Origin: Vibrio furnissii CIP 102972
GTDB lineage: Bacteria > Pseudomonadota > Gammaproteobacteria > Enterobacterales > Vibrionaceae
Assembly (NCBI RefSeq): GCF_000176175.1
Contig: NZ_ACZP01000010.1
Location: 1 to 64,000 of the forward strand
Direction of reading: 5' to 3'
DNA length: 64,000 nucleotides
This document shows positions 44,354 through 54,578 of the stretch, piece after piece (within the stretch, counting starts at the first letter, position 1; each line of letters begins with the position of its first letter). The notes beneath the pieces are model-generated. The model searched no databases. It was not told the origin of the DNA and saw only the letters and a list, made by a program, of their open reading frames with translations. Made by a program: the position numbers and the translations under genes.

Positions 44354-45250
44354 CTATTGCGGTAACGCTTGTCGGGCATAACTGACAATCGACTCCGAGA
44401 TGGTTTTCAGTAGGCCGCTTTCCAGTTGCCAATGGTGCCAATAGAGCTTTTGATCGACGAAATACTCCGGCAACATATCCACCAACAGCCCTTGCTGTAA
44501 CTCCTCTCGAATCTGCACTTTGGGGATCAACGCAAACCCAAAGCCATGCAGCGCCGCTTTGACACACGCTTCCGAACTGCCGACCGAATGTTTGATCTCA
44601 CTTTGCATGTCGTGCCCCAAACAGGCATGGACAAAACGTTCATTGATAAAATCCTGTTGATCAAACGCCACCGAAGGCGCCACATCCAGCGCCGCGCCAG
44701 TCACGCCATGTGCAAAATAACGCTGATAAAATTGCGGCGAGCACACCGCCAAGTACGGCATGTTGCCCAGCAGCACCGCCTGGCACCCCGGAATAGTTTT
44801 CGCAGATTGACTAATCGCCCCCACCACTTCGCCGTTTTTGAGTTTCTCAATCGTGCGGTGCTCATCATCCACCAGCAGATTGATTTCCACTTTGCCGGGC
44901 GTGATCAAGGGGGCCAACGCGGGCAACAGCCACGTGGCGAGGCTGTCGGCGTTGGTGGCAATCGACACCGATACCGCCTTGTCTGCGCCATCATTATTTA
45001 ATTGCGGCAGAATGTCTTGCTCCAGCACGCACACTTGGCGATACAGGCCCAAGAGCTTTTGCCCTGCCGGAGTGACTTTGGGCGGAGACTGACGCACCAA
45101 CACCGGTTGTGCCAACCATTTCTCCAATTGTTTAATTCGCTGAGACACAGCGGACTGAGAGATGCACAGCGTTTCCGCCGCTTTTTCAAAGCTGCCTTGG
45201 GCGATAATTTCGTCCAACGCTTCTATCCAACGGTAATCTAATCCACGCAT
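44354..45250 (-). CDS. argP: LysR-type regulator ArgP
   Basis: LysR regulator of 298 residues, start MRGLDYRWIEALDEIIAQGSF, helix-turn-helix in AAETLCISQSAVSQRIKQLE. ArgP binds lysine or arginine and turns on argO in response to arginine. It is divergent from the LysE-family exporter gene at 45364, which is the argP-argO layout. Confidence 0.93.
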   Translation of the reverse strand: MRGLDYRWIEALDEIIAQGSFEKAAETLCISQSAVSQRIKQLEKWLAQPVLVRQSPPKVTPAGQKLLGLYRQVCVLEQDILPQLNNDGADKAVSVSIATNADSLATWLLPALAPLITPGKVEINLLVDDEHRTIEKLKNGEVVGAISQSAKTIPGCQAVLLGNMPYLAVCSPQFYQRYFAHGVTGAALDVAPSVAFDQQDFINERFVHACLGHDMQSEIKHSVGSSEACVKAALHGFGFALIPKVQIREELQQGLLVDMLPEYFVDQKLYWHHWQLESGLLKTISESIVSYARQALPQ

Positions 45251-45363
45251 GCTTTCACCATAAGTAATCCTAATGACTTATTAATATTATTAGTTTTATT
45301 TATTTTTAACTATCCCTTATTTTTGCTCTCAGGTAACTATTTAATCACTTTTGGAATATAACT

Positions 45364-45990
45364 ATGAACTTGTGGATCTTGCTTCAGGGCTTTGGATTCG
45401 GTGCCACCATGATCATTCCGATTGGCGCGCAAAATGCGTATGTACTCAATCAAGGCATCAAACGGAATCATCACCTGACCACCGCGACCATTTGCAGTTT
45501 CCTCGACATCTTTTTTATTTCGCTGGGTATTTTTGGTGGAGGAGCCATTCTGTCGCAAAGCGAATGGCTGCTGACGTTCGTCACCCTTGGCGGCATTGCG
45601 TTTCTGACCTTTTATGGCCTGCAATCGTGGAAAAGTGCTTTTGCCAAACCGAGCGACGAAAACACCACCACCACAACCGCACGCGGTCGCCGAGCGGTGA
45701 TTCTCGGCACGCTGGCCGTCACGGTGTTAAACCCGCATTTGTATTTGGATACGGTGGTGATTTTAGGTTCGATTGGTGGCCAGTTTGAGGGTAACGATCG
45801 CCTGTCATTTGCCATCGGCACCATCATGGCATCGTTTGTGTGGTTTTATTCGTTGTCGATTGGCGCGGCAAAATTAGCGCCAACCCTCTCCAAACCCAAA
45901 GTGAAACAAGCGATTGATATCGGTGTGGCGCTGATGATGTTTGGGATTGCCCTCGCCCTGACCAACAACCTGTATCAGTTATGGCACTAA
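45364..45990 (+). CDS. argO: Arginine exporter ArgO (LysE family)
   Basis: Inner-membrane exporter of 208 residues with about six hydrophobic segments. The LysE family start FGFGATMIIPIGAQNAYVLNQG and the mid motif TLAVTVLNPHLYLDTVVILG are clear. It exports arginine and possibly canavanine or lysine. It is divergent from argP; 10 bases before the next gene for a prolyl-tRNA editing protein. Confidence 0.94.
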   Translation: MNLWILLQGFGFGATMIIPIGAQNAYVLNQGIKRNHHLTTATICSFLDIFFISLGIFGGGAILSQSEWLLTFVTLGGIAFLTFYGLQSWKSAFAKPSDENTTTTTARGRRAVILGTLAVTVLNPHLYLDTVVILGSIGGQFEGNDRLSFAIGTIMASFVWFYSLSIGAAKLAPTLSKPKVKQAIDIGVALMMFGIALALTNNLYQLWH

Positions 45991-45999
45991 GGAGTCACG

Positions 46000-46485
46000 A
46001 TGTCGGCATTAGAAACTTTGTATCAAGCCAATGTGGCGTTGCTTCATCAAGCTGGAGTGCCATTTCAACAATGGCAACATGAACCGATTTTGGACTTCGC
46101 CACCGATGAAAAGGTGGCTCAAGAGCTGGGCTGGACCGGCACGCACACCAAAAGCCTGTTTCTGAAACTCAAAGGTGGTGGCTACGCCCTGCTGTTTACC
46201 GAGAAAGATGCACGTTTGGATGCCAAAGCCATCAAAGCGTTAATCGGCAAGCGGCCGTCGATTTGCAGTGATGAGGAGATGACCGAAGTGACCCGCTGTC
46301 TCCCCGGCGCAGTTGGCCCGTTTGTGTTGCCCCAAGCCATTCCAGTGATTGTTGATCCAGCGCTGCTGCACAAACAAGAGCTGCTGTTTACCCCCGGCCA
46401 TCCTCATCTCACGCTCGGCTTTTCGGGCGCTGATCTGGATAAATTGCTCGCCAACATCGCGAATCCAATCATCATGCTGGCATAA
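46000..46485 (+). CDS. YbaK-type prolyl-tRNA editing protein
   Basis: Free-standing aminoacyl-tRNA deacylase of 161 residues of the YbaK/ProX superfamily. The conserved Lys is in TKSLFLKLKGGGYALL, the GxxxP loop in PGAVGPFVLP, and the late TPGHPHLTLGFSG is typical of ProXp proteins. It should hydrolyse mischarged tRNA such as Ala-tRNA(Pro); the precise substrate is not clear from sequence. Follows argO closely (taaggagtcacg), so likely co-transcribed. Confidence 0.88.
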   Translation: MSALETLYQANVALLHQAGVPFQQWQHEPILDFATDEKVAQELGWTGTHTKSLFLKLKGGGYALLFTEKDARLDAKAIKALIGKRPSICSDEEMTEVTRCLPGAVGPFVLPQAIPVIVDPALLHKQELLFTPGHPHLTLGFSGADLDKLLANIANPIIMLA

Positions 46486-46488
46486 AAA

Positions 46489-46512
46489 AACGGAGGCTTT
46501 CGCCTCCGTTAT
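46489..46512 (-). terminator. Terminator of mscS, shared with the editing gene
   Basis: aacggaggc / gcctccgtt stem with loop tttc; the A run on its left gives a seven-T run on the reverse strand. It separates the convergent stops at 46485 and 46530. Confidence 0.85.
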
Positions 46513-46529
46513 CGTGATTCGCTGCAAGC

Positions 46530-47393
46530 TTAGTCGAGCTTGTTGAGATGCACATCCATTTGTGGGAATGGAATCTCGATACCGTTTTCATCCAGCGCTT
46601 CTTTCATCGCTTGAGTCAGATCCCAGTAAACAGCCCAGTAATCGGCACTGTTCACCCAAGGACGCACGATCAGGTTCACGGATGAGTCAGCCAAAGCATG
46701 TACCGATACGTTCACGGCTGGCTCTTTCAGCACGCGAGGATCGCGTTCAACAACTTCACGCAGCACTTGTTTGGTCTTTTTCAGATCCGCCTTGTAAGAG
46801 ACGCCAATCAGGAAGTCCACACGACGCGTGTCGTAGCGAGAGTAGTTGGTAATCGCACCACCAATCACAGCCGAGTTTGGCAGAACGATCATCTTGTTGT
46901 CTGGTGTTTTCAAAATAGTTTGGAAGATTTGAATCGAATCCACCGAACCCGCCACACCGGCCACTTCAACGTAGTCACCCGATTTAAATGGACGGAACGC
47001 AACAATCAGGACACCCGCCGCAAAGTTCGACAGTGAGCCTTGCAGTGCCAAACCAACTGCTAAACCCGCGGCACCAATCACGGCAACCACAGACGCAGTT
47101 TGAACACCGATACGACCCAACGCCGCGATCAGAACAATCACAAATAGCAGGTAACGCACCAAACCATGAACGAATTCGACGACTGCCGGATCCATGTCTT
47201 TTTTCTTCAGGACTTTCGAAACACTGCCCGCGACTGCTTTCACCACGAGATTACCGATAAACAGAATCAGTAGTGCGGAGATAATATTGACACCGTATTG
47301 AATCAATAGATCCGAGTTATCTGATAGCCAAGTGTTTACGTGGCTCAGACCGTCAACAATCGGCATTTCCACGCCGCTCGATTCACTAGCCAT
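46530..47393 (-). CDS. mscS: Small-conductance mechanosensitive channel
   Basis: MscS of 287 residues. Three membrane helices, with the Gly/Ala-rich pore helix GAAGLAVGLALQGSLSNFAAG, then the beta domain FRPFKSGDYVEVAGVAGSV and a C-terminal alpha/beta domain. It opens on membrane tension in hypo-osmotic shock. It lies downstream of fbaA as in E. coli, but with its own 300-bp upstream region. Confidence 0.96.
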   Translation of the reverse strand: MASESSGVEMPIVDGLSHVNTWLSDNSDLLIQYGVNIISALLILFIGNLVVKAVAGSVSKVLKKKDMDPAVVEFVHGLVRYLLFVIVLIAALGRIGVQTASVVAVIGAAGLAVGLALQGSLSNFAAGVLIVAFRPFKSGDYVEVAGVAGSVDSIQIFQTILKTPDNKMIVLPNSAVIGGAITNYSRYDTRRVDFLIGVSYKADLKKTKQVLREVVERDPRVLKEPAVNVSVHALADSSVNLIVRPWVNSADYWAVYWDLTQAMKEALDENGIEIPFPQMDVHLNKLD

Positions 47394-47647
47394 AGTATGT
47401 ATCCTCTAGAATAATCTTTCTTCGATGTTTTTTTGTAACCCACTGACAATCAAACACATTTATAGATAACGTCCCTGACATCAGAATTTTGGCAATTTAT
47501 CGTAATCTTGGTAATTTGCAAAGTCAGGTTTTAGCAAAGACCGACAAAACAAAAGGTTATCTCGATTTTGGACAAGCCTGTATCAGATTAAGCAATAATC
47601 ACCTTCTCTGCCAGTGGTTCGCTAAAATTTAATCCAGCCACAAAACA

Positions 47648-47676
47648 AAAAGCCCGCTCAATGAGCGGGCTTTCTT
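47648..47676 (-). terminator. Terminator after fbaA
   Basis: aagcccgctca / tgagcgggctt stem; on the reverse strand followed by tttgttttg. Ends the epd-pgk-fbaA transcript. Confidence 0.88.
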
Positions 47677-47692
47677 AATCGTGAGAGACGAC

Positions 47693-48769
47693 TTACAGTA
47701 CGTCTACCGCGTTCAGGTCAGCAAAGGCTTTCTCAAGACGAGCAACCATAGACGCTTGACCAGCACGTAGCCATACGCGTGGATCGTAGTATTTCTTGTT
47801 CGGTGCGTCTGTACCCGTTGGGTTACCGATTTGACCTTGTAGGTAATCGTGGTTATCTGCTTCGTATCGACGGATACCATCCCAAGTTGCCCACTGTGTA
47901 TCAGTGTCGATGTTCATTTTGATCACACCGTAAGAGATAGATTCTTTGATTTCAGCTTCAGTTGAACCTGAACCACCGTGGAATACGAAGTTCAGAGAGT
48001 TCGCTGGTAGGCCGAATTTCTCAGATACGTATTTTTGAGAATCACGCAGGATAGTTGGAGTCAGCACAACGTTACCTGGTTTGTATACACCGTGTACGTT
48101 ACCGAAAGATGCTGCGATAGTGAAACGAGGGCTGATCGCGTTCAGTTTCTCGTATGCGTATGCAACGTCTTCTGGTGAAGTGTACAGCTCAGATGTATCC
48201 ATATCAGAGTTGTCTACGCCGTCTTCTTCACCACCAGTACAACCCAGTTCGATTTCCAGAGTCATGTTCATTTTAGCCATGCGCTCTAGGTATTTAGAAG
48301 AGATTGCGATGTTGTCTTCTAGAGACTCTTCTGACAGGTCGATCATGTGAGAAGAGAACAGAGGTTTACCAGTTTCTGCGAAGTGTTTTTCACCAGCGTC
48401 TAGTAGGCCGTCGATCCAAGGCAGTAGTTTTTTCGCTGCGTGGTCAGTGTGCAGAATCACTGGCACACCGTAAGTTTCAGCAACTGCGTGTACGTATTTT
48501 GCACCCGCTACAGCACCAAGGATTTGTGCACCTTGACCTTCAAGTTTAACGCCTTTACCTGCGAAGAAAGCAGCGCCACCGTTAGAGAACTGAACGATAA
48601 CTGGAGCTTTAACTTTCGCAGCTGCTTCAAGTACAGCGTTAACAGAATCTGTGTTTACACAGTTCACTGCAGGAAGTGCGAAGTTGTTTTCTTTAGCTAC
48701 TTGAAATACTTTTTGTACGTCATCGCCAGAGATAACACCAGGTTTTACGAAGTCGAAGATCTTAGACAT
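47693..48769 (-). CDS. fbaA: Fructose-bisphosphate aldolase, class II
   Basis: Zinc-dependent aldolase of 358 residues for the reversible cleavage of fructose-1,6-bisphosphate. Start MSKIFDFVKPGVISGDDVQK at 48769 with aggat upstream. Metal and active-site residues are in VILHTDHAAK, the ELGCTGGEEDGVDN loop, and FVFHGGSGST. Third gene of the epd-pgk-fbaA glycolytic cluster; an attenuator-like hairpin lies between it and pgk. Confidence 0.97.
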   Translation of the reverse strand: MSKIFDFVKPGVISGDDVQKVFQVAKENNFALPAVNCVNTDSVNAVLEAAAKVKAPVIVQFSNGGAAFFAGKGVKLEGQGAQILGAVAGAKYVHAVAETYGVPVILHTDHAAKKLLPWIDGLLDAGEKHFAETGKPLFSSHMIDLSEESLEDNIAISSKYLERMAKMNMTLEIELGCTGGEEDGVDNSDMDTSELYTSPEDVAYAYEKLNAISPRFTIAASFGNVHGVYKPGNVVLTPTILRDSQKYVSEKFGLPANSLNFVFHGGSGSTEAEIKESISYGVIKMNIDTDTQWATWDGIRRYEADNHDYLQGQIGNPTGTDAPNKKYYDPRVWLRAGQASMVARLEKAFADLNAVDVL

Positions 48770-48889
48770 GGATGTAATCCTATTTTCTGTCGTTTTAAAA
48801 ATAAAAACGGTAAGTTTTAATTCTTGCAAACGTTTGCTCACAACTGGCGACATTCTAGCAGAATAAAATCGGCCATGCAGCAAACAAGA

Positions 48890-48914
48890 AAGCGGGAGAT
48901 ATCCCCCGCCTTCG
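48890..48914 (-). terminator. Attenuator-like hairpin between pgk and fbaA
   Basis: On the reverse strand gcggggg / ctcccgc with loop atat (one G-U pair), then tttcttg. The T run is broken, so partial termination is likely, letting fbaA share the pgk transcript. Confidence 0.55.
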
Positions 48915-48922
48915 ATGATTTA

Positions 48923-50086
48923 TTACGCTTTAGCGCGTGCTTCTAGCATTTCAACCGCTGGAAGTACTTTACCTTCAACAAACTCAAGGAACGCACCGCC
49001 ACCAGTAGAGATGTAAGACACGTCCGCTTTGATGCCGAACTTGTCGATCGCTGCCAATGTGTCACCACCACCAGCAACAGAGAAGCCTTCAGATGCTGCG
49101 ATAGCTTCAGAGATACCTTTGGTACCTGCTTCGAAGTTCTTGAATTCGAAGACACCTACTGGGCCGTTCCACAGAATGGTTTTCGCGCCTTTCAGGATTT
49201 CAGCCAGTGCTGCAGTTGAGTTTGGACCCAAGTCGAAGATCATGTCGTCGTCTTGAACTTCAGACACATCTTTGATCACTGCTTCTGCGTTTTCGTCGAA
49301 TGCTTTTGCACACGCAACGTCAGTTGCAACTGGAATCGCACACTCTTCCATCAGTTTTTTCGCTGTGTCAACAAGGTCTGCTTCGTACAGAGACTTGCCC
49401 ACGTTGTGGCCAGCAGCCGCGATAAAGGTGTTTGCAATACCACCGCCAACAACCAGTTGGTCAGCGATTTTAGACAGTGACTCAAGCACAGTCAGTTTGG
49501 TTGACACTTTAGAACCGCCAACGATAGCAACCATTGGACGCGCTGGGTTGTCCATCGCTTTGCCCAGTGCTTCAAGTTCGTTTGCCAGTAGAGGACCTGC
49601 ACAAGCGATTGGCGCGTGCATGCCGACACCGTGAGTCGATGCTTGCGCGCGGTGCGCAGTACCGAATGCATCCATAACGAATACGTCACACAGTGCAGCG
49701 TATTTTTTAGATAGCTCTTCTTCGTTTTTCTTTTCGCCTTTGTTGAAGCGAACGTTTTCAAGAACAACCAGTTCACCAGCGTTCAGTTCCAGACCGTTTA
49801 GGTAGTCTTTCGCCAGTTTCACTTCGCAATCAAGCGCGTCGTTCAAGTAGTTCACGACAGGCTGTAGAGAGAACTCTTCTGCGTATTCACCTTCAGTTGG
49901 GCGGCCTAGGTGTGAAGTCACCATAACTTTCGCGCCCGCTTCCAGACAGTACTTGATTGTAGGCAGTGATGCGATGATACGAGCATCAGAAGTCACTTTG
50001 CCGTCTTTTACTGGCACGTTAAGGTCTGCACGGATAAATACGCGTTTACCAGCCAGGTCCAGGTCAGTCATCTTGATTACAGACAT
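48923..50086 (-). CDS. pgk: Phosphoglycerate kinase
   Basis: Glycolytic kinase of 387 residues, transferring phosphate between 1,3-bisphosphoglycerate and ADP. Start [25 protein letters not shown] at 50086 with gaggac 6 bases upstream. Substrate-binding Arg/Asp of RADLNVP, the hinge, and nucleotide loop [13 protein letters not shown] with the end [12 protein letters not shown] are all present. Between epd and fbaA on the same strand. Confidence 0.98.
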   Translation of the reverse strand: MSVIKMTDLDLAGKRVFIRADLNVPVKDGKVTSDARIIASLPTIKYCLEAGAKVMVTSHLGRPTEGEYAEEFSLQPVVNYLNDALDCEVKLAKDYLNGLELNAGELVVLENVRFNKGEKKNEEELSKKYAALCDVFVMDAFGTAHRAQASTHGVGMHAPIACAGPLLANELEALGKAMDNPARPMVAIVGGSKVSTKLTVLESLSKIADQLVVGGGIANTFIAAAGHNVGKSLYEADLVDTAKKLMEECAIPVATDVACAKAFDENAEAVIKDVSEVQDDDMIFDLGPNSTAALAEILKGAKTILWNGPVGVFEFKNFEAGTKGISEAIAASEGFSVAGGGDTLAAIDKFGIKADVSYISTGGGAFLEFVEGKVLPAVEMLEARAKA

Positions 50087-50237
50087 GGTTTGTCCTCTCA
50101 AATATTCAAAGAAAATAAAAGTTTTCGTCAACTCGGCACTCCGGCCGAGCCTGTCAATTCTTAAACTGCTTAAGATATGGGGACTGGAATATTTATTTCA
50201 ATGCAAAAAATAAATATTTTCCCCAAGCGGGTGGCGA

Positions 50238-51263
50238 CTACTTTGCTGCCTGCATTGCCAACGCGGTATCAAGCATACGGTTCGCAAATCCCCACTCGTT
50301 ATCGCACCAGACGAGCATTTTTACCAACTGCCCGTTACTCACTCGAGTCTGGCTTCCATCCACAATCGCGCTGTGCGGATCGTGATTAAAATCGATGGAA
50401 ACGAGCGGCGCTTCAGTATAGTCAACAATGCCACTCAATGTACACTGAGATGCATTCACTATGGTTTGATTTACGTCATTAACTTTCACATTTGTATTGA
50501 TCGTAACACTTAAATCCATCGCAGTGACGTTTACTGTTGGAACACGCACGGAAATGGCTTCAAATTTGTTTGAAAATTTCGGAAAGATTCTTTCAATCCC
50601 TTTATGCAACTTAGTGTCTACAGGGATGATCGATTGGCTGGCTGCACGTGTGCGACGTAAATCAGTGTGGTAGGCGTCGATCACTTGTTGGTCATTCATC
50701 GACGAATGAATGGTGGTGATGGTGCCTGAGTCGATGCCAAATGCCTCATCGAGCACTTTGATGATCGGCACGATGCAGTTGGTGGTGCACGACCCATTCG
50801 ACACGATATGCTGATCGGCCGTGAGCGTGTCATGGTTCACGCCATAAATAATGGTGTTATCCAAATCAGCCGCCCCCGGATGCGAAAACAGCACTTTGCG
50901 CGCGCCGGCGTCCAGATGCTGCAGGCCATCGGCTTGAGAGCCAAATACGCCAGTGCAATCGAGCACGATGTCGACGTCCAGGTCACGCCATGGCAGCAGT
51001 GGGATCTCCGACAGATGCAGAATACGAATACGGTCTAAATCTCCATGCTCATGATGCACGTAAATGTGCTCCTGATCATGACTGATTTTCTTGCCAAATC
51101 GGCCGTGGGTGCTGTCGTATTGCAACAGGTGCGCCATCGCCTCTGGCTTGGCCAGCTCATTCACGGCCACCACTTTGATGTGCTGATTTTTGCCACTCTC
51201 GTAAACGGCCCGAAGAACATTCCGGCCAATGCGTCCGAATCCGTTGATCGCCACTTTTAACAT
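50238..51263 (-). CDS. epd: Erythrose-4-phosphate dehydrogenase
   Basis: GAPDH-like enzyme of 341 residues for the pyridoxal phosphate pathway: NAD-dependent oxidation of erythrose-4-phosphate to 4-phosphoerythronate. Rossmann start [16 protein letters not shown], catalytic [12 protein letters not shown] with the active Cys. The placement upstream of pgk and fbaA and the variant [22 protein letters not shown] mark it as Epd rather than GapA. Confidence 0.95.
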   Translation of the reverse strand: MLKVAINGFGRIGRNVLRAVYESGKNQHIKVVAVNELAKPEAMAHLLQYDSTHGRFGKKISHDQEHIYVHHEHGDLDRIRILHLSEIPLLPWRDLDVDIVLDCTGVFGSQADGLQHLDAGARKVLFSHPGAADLDNTIIYGVNHDTLTADQHIVSNGSCTTNCIVPIIKVLDEAFGIDSGTITTIHSSMNDQQVIDAYHTDLRRTRAASQSIIPVDTKLHKGIERIFPKFSNKFEAISVRVPTVNVTAMDLSVTINTNVKVNDVNQTIVNASQCTLSGIVDYTEAPLVSIDFNHDPHSAIVDGSQTRVSNGQLVKMLVWCDNEWGFANRMLDTALAMQAAK

Positions 51264-51394
51264 GGGTTCATTTTTCCTTATGGTTTATCCTGACGATGGT
51301 AACGAGAAACGCCCCCTGATTCACGTAAAATTCCTAACTATTTCTCTCCTATCTCTCCTCGGTTACACCCCACGACAAGCAACGTGAGGCCAAT

Positions 51395-51426
51395 AAAAAA
51401 GCCCTCACCAAACGGTCAGGGCTTCG
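51395..51426 (-). terminator. Terminator after irgA
   Basis: aagccctcacc / ggtcagggctt (one mismatch) with a T run on the reverse strand; 40 bases past the irgA stop. Confidence 0.8.
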
Positions 51427-51466
51427 AGTCAGCCGATAAGGCCAGCAACAGTGTTGTCGGTGCAGA

Positions 51467-53404
51467 TTAGAACGCCACGTCCAGACCGACCCAGTAACGA
51501 CGGCCATCTTCCACGTAGCCGTAGTCTTCGTACGTCACGTCTTCATCAAACAGGTTGTAGATCGCCGCTTTGACGCTGGTGTTGCTGGTCAGCGCGTAGG
51601 TGATCCCCGCATCCACGAAGGTGTAAGACGGTGCCGTCAGCGTATCACGCGTGCTCGCAGGCTCTGATTCTTTGCCATGGTAAGTCACTTTCGCCCAGCT
51701 GCTCATCAGCTCGGTGGTTTGCCAGTTTAACTGGGTCGTGAACAGGTGTTTTGGCAACTGTTCCAGTGGCATGCCCGCGTAATCGCCGGTCTTTTGTTTG
51801 GAATAGGTGTAGGTGTAGCTGCTCTTCCAATCCCAATCATCGCCCAGAGGCAGATCCAACGACGCTTCCACGCCGCGCGTTACCGCTTTGTCAACGTTGG
51901 TGTAGTAACGCGGCGCACTGCCCCATTGGTTATTACCTTCACTACAGATGCTGTCAGGACATGTCACCGCCGAGATCTTGTTTTTGAAATCGTTGTTGAA
52001 CAGACCAAGCGATGCTTGCAGGCCTTGCTGACCGTTGTAGATCAGGTTGATTTCTTCACTCACGGATGTTTCTGGATCCAGATTCGAGTTCCCGTGAATA
52101 TTACCGCCACGGCTGACAGAAACCCAGTCATCACTGGCTTGACGCAGATCCGGCGCTTTAAAACCAGTGGAAACGCCGCCTTTCAGGGTCCATGCGTCGT
52201 TGATACTCCATACGGAATAGACCCGCGGACTAAAGTGCGACCCGTAATCTTGGTTATAATCGTAACGACCGCCAAAGGTCAGCGCGACCGTCTCCAGCAC
52301 GCGCCATTCATCTTCCATAAACAGCGCAAATTGCGAGTTATCCAACTCAGTCACGCTGCCGCCGGTGTTGCCCGTCAAATCTTCCAGTTCCGATTTTTCA
52401 CCTTGAATACCGATGCTCAACGTGTTGTTGGCAAACGGGGTGACCAACACCGATTTCGCCAGCGTATTGGTCAGCGTCATTTCGCGCGATTCGTTGTCGC
52501 TTTGCTCATACTGAATGTAGCTATCAGAGCGTCCAATGCTGCCCCAGTTCCCTTTGTGGCTCAGTGCAAATGACGTGCGGTTGTATTCACCCAAGCTTTC
52601 ATCATCACCGGTGGTCACTGATTTGCCCGGTGTGCCTTCGCGTTTTTGCTGGGTAATGTCTGCACTGAACGCAATCTCTTGATTGTCACTCAATTGATAA
52701 ATCAGCTTTGAACCGATACTGCGCAGGGTTTTGTCTTCAAAGCCGTATTCGATGTTGTCTTCATCACGATGTTGATTCTGGCCATACACTTGCAGAGAAA
52801 GAGAGTCGGTCAGTGGACCTGACGCAAAGAAGTTCACATTCTGCTCGTCGCCAGACGCGCGATCTTCCTGAATCACCGTGCTTAATTGCACTTTGCCCGA
52901 CCAGTGTTGACCCGCTTTCTTGGTGATGACGTTGATCACGCCGCCCATCGCTTCTGAACCGTACAGTGTCGACATAGGGCCGCGAATAATTTCAATCCGT
53001 TCAATCGCTTCCAGAGGTGGCAACCAAGCCGATTCAATGCCAGCACCATCGCTGTTTGGGCGAGTTTGGCGAGACGACAGGCGCTTACCGTCGACCAGAA
53101 TCAAGGTGTATTTGGATCCCATACCGCGAATGCTGATGTCTTTGGTGTCGCCACCGCCCGTCACCACCACACCGGGAACGGTGCTCAACGCATCCGTCAC
53201 ATCGCGATAGTAGCGCGACGACAACTCTTCTTGCGTCAGCACCGTGACACTCGCCGTCGCATTCGTCACGACCTGCTCATACCCCGCCGCCGTGACGACG
53301 ATTGTTTCGTCCGCTTTCACACGTTCTTCTGCATTCACCTGGGCAGAAACCATCAAGCCAAAAGCCACGGCCAACGCAACTTTAGATGGATTCACTCTGG
53401 ACAT
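51467..53404 (-). CDS. irgA: TonB-dependent catecholate siderophore receptor IrgA
   Basis: Outer-membrane receptor of 645 residues, very like V. cholerae IrgA, which takes up enterobactin-type catechol siderophores. Signal peptide ends VSAQVNAEE; TonB box DETIVVTA; plug domain (about 45-165, IRGMGSKYTLILVDGKR, RIEIIRGPMSTLYGSEAMGGVINVIT); 22-strand barrel ending in YWVGLDVAF with terminal Phe. Divergent from irgB with a Fur box in the gap, so it is iron-repressed and IrgB-activated. Confidence 0.94.
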   Translation of the reverse strand: MSRVNPSKVALAVAFGLMVSAQVNAEERVKADETIVVTAAGYEQVVTNATASVTVLTQEELSSRYYRDVTDALSTVPGVVVTGGGDTKDISIRGMGSKYTLILVDGKRLSSRQTRPNSDGAGIESAWLPPLEAIERIEIIRGPMSTLYGSEAMGGVINVITKKAGQHWSGKVQLSTVIQEDRASGDEQNVNFFASGPLTDSLSLQVYGQNQHRDEDNIEYGFEDKTLRSIGSKLIYQLSDNQEIAFSADITQQKREGTPGKSVTTGDDESLGEYNRTSFALSHKGNWGSIGRSDSYIQYEQSDNESREMTLTNTLAKSVLVTPFANNTLSIGIQGEKSELEDLTGNTGGSVTELDNSQFALFMEDEWRVLETVALTFGGRYDYNQDYGSHFSPRVYSVWSINDAWTLKGGVSTGFKAPDLRQASDDWVSVSRGGNIHGNSNLDPETSVSEEINLIYNGQQGLQASLGLFNNDFKNKISAVTCPDSICSEGNNQWGSAPRYYTNVDKAVTRGVEASLDLPLGDDWDWKSSYTYTYSKQKTGDYAGMPLEQLPKHLFTTQLNWQTTELMSSWAKVTYHGKESEPASTRDTLTAPSYTFVDAGITYALTSNTSVKAAIYNLFDEDVTYEDYGYVEDGRRYWVGLDVAF

Positions 53405-53417
53405 GAACCACTCCTTT

Positions 53418-53437
53418 AAATGATAATAATTATTAAT
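53418..53437. promoter_or_regulatory. Fur box in the irgA-irgB gap
   Basis: AATGATAATAATTATTAAT matches the 19-bp Fur consensus GATAATGATAATCATTATC at most A/T positions. It lies 15 bases upstream of the irgA start, inside the divergent 144-bp promoter region. Confidence 0.8.
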
Positions 53438-53548
53438 TTCAGGAAGGCATTATTCATAAATTGTTGACGTAGAAAAGGTTCACAAATGGAATAGTTGGGA
53501 CCGTTTTTGGAACAAGGCGTCGAATTTTTATCCAAAGGTAAGTCATCC

Positions 53549-54445
53549 ATGCAGGATCTCAGTGCGGTGCGTGCGTTTTATGCACTCTGCCAACATAAAA
53601 GCCTGACTGCGGCAGCAAAATCGCTGGAGCAACCCAAATCCACCCTCAGTCGCCGCTTGGCGCAACTCGAAGAGGATCTCGGTCAGGCGCTGGTCGCCCG
53701 ACAAGGGAATCGCCTCACGCTCACCAAAGCGGGTGAGGTGTTTGCCGCCTATTCCGAACAACTGATCGAACTGGCCAATCGCAGCCAAGAAGCGCTCCAC
53801 GAGCTCAATACTCAGGTCAACGGCGAGATGACGTTGGTGGTGCATCCCAACCTGACTCGAGGCTGGTTAAGCCGCGTGTTAGACAGCTTCATGCAAGCCC
53901 ATCCGCAATTGAAAGTGCGCCTGCACAGCCAGTTTCAACACGGGGATGGATCGCTCGATCCGGATCTAATTATCTGGATTGGCGATATTGCGCCAGCGGG
54001 TTATCGCCGAGAACAGCTTGGTTTGTGGCGCTATGCGGCCTACGCGTCGCCCCAATATTTGAGTGACCATTCGCATCCGACGCATCCCAGTGAGCTAAGC
54101 GATCACCCTTGGATCGACTTGATTGCTTTTCGTCAGGACGCCTTAACGCTGCATCATGCCGAGCATGGGCATTACGTGCTGCCCGCGTTAGAAAGCCGCT
54201 TACAAAGTGACAATCTGGTGATGCAAATCGATGCCATCGCCAAGGGCCGCGGGATAGGCTTGCTACCCACCTGGGTGGCGAAAGGGTTTGAAAGAAGCCA
54301 TCCCGGCAGCCTAGCGCCGTGTCTGGAAGAGTGGTCTTCCGACCCCACCAGCATTCACTGCTTCTATCCGATTGGCCGCCATCCATTGCGATTACGGCTG
54401 TTTATTGATGCGCTGCGCGCCGCCCGCCCAGACGAGTGGCAATAA
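53549..54445 (+). CDS. irgB: LysR-type activator IrgB
   Basis: LysR regulator of 298 residues, close to V. cholerae IrgB, the activator of irgA. I use the start at 53549 (MQDLSAVRAFYALCQHKSLTA) with aaaggtaag 8 bases upstream; a longer frame starts at 53495 in the promoter region. Helix-turn-helix AAKSLEQPKSTLSRRLAQLE, effector domain to 298. The Fur box between the pair lets iron control both genes. Confidence 0.93.
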   Translation: MQDLSAVRAFYALCQHKSLTAAAKSLEQPKSTLSRRLAQLEEDLGQALVARQGNRLTLTKAGEVFAAYSEQLIELANRSQEALHELNTQVNGEMTLVVHPNLTRGWLSRVLDSFMQAHPQLKVRLHSQFQHGDGSLDPDLIIWIGDIAPAGYRREQLGLWRYAAYASPQYLSDHSHPTHPSELSDHPWIDLIAFRQDALTLHHAEHGHYVLPALESRLQSDNLVMQIDAIAKGRGIGLLPTWVAKGFERSHPGSLAPCLEEWSSDPTSIHCFYPIGRHPLRLRLFIDALRAARPDEWQ

Positions 54446-54528
54446 CCACGCGCGGCTCATGTCACCGAATAACCACTGTCACCGTGCGAAGACCGCCCTT
54501 CATCGCCAAATCAAAGGGTCACAAGATA

Positions 54529-54560
54529 AAAAAGCCCCGCTCAATGAGCGGGGCTTTTGG
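54529..54560. terminator. Terminator between irgB and tktA
   Basis: aaaagccccgctca / tgagcggggctttt stem, with an A run giving six T on the reverse strand. Main terminator of tktA; it can also stop irgB transcripts. Confidence 0.9.
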
Positions 54561-54578
54561 TGTGCGAAATGCTTGAGC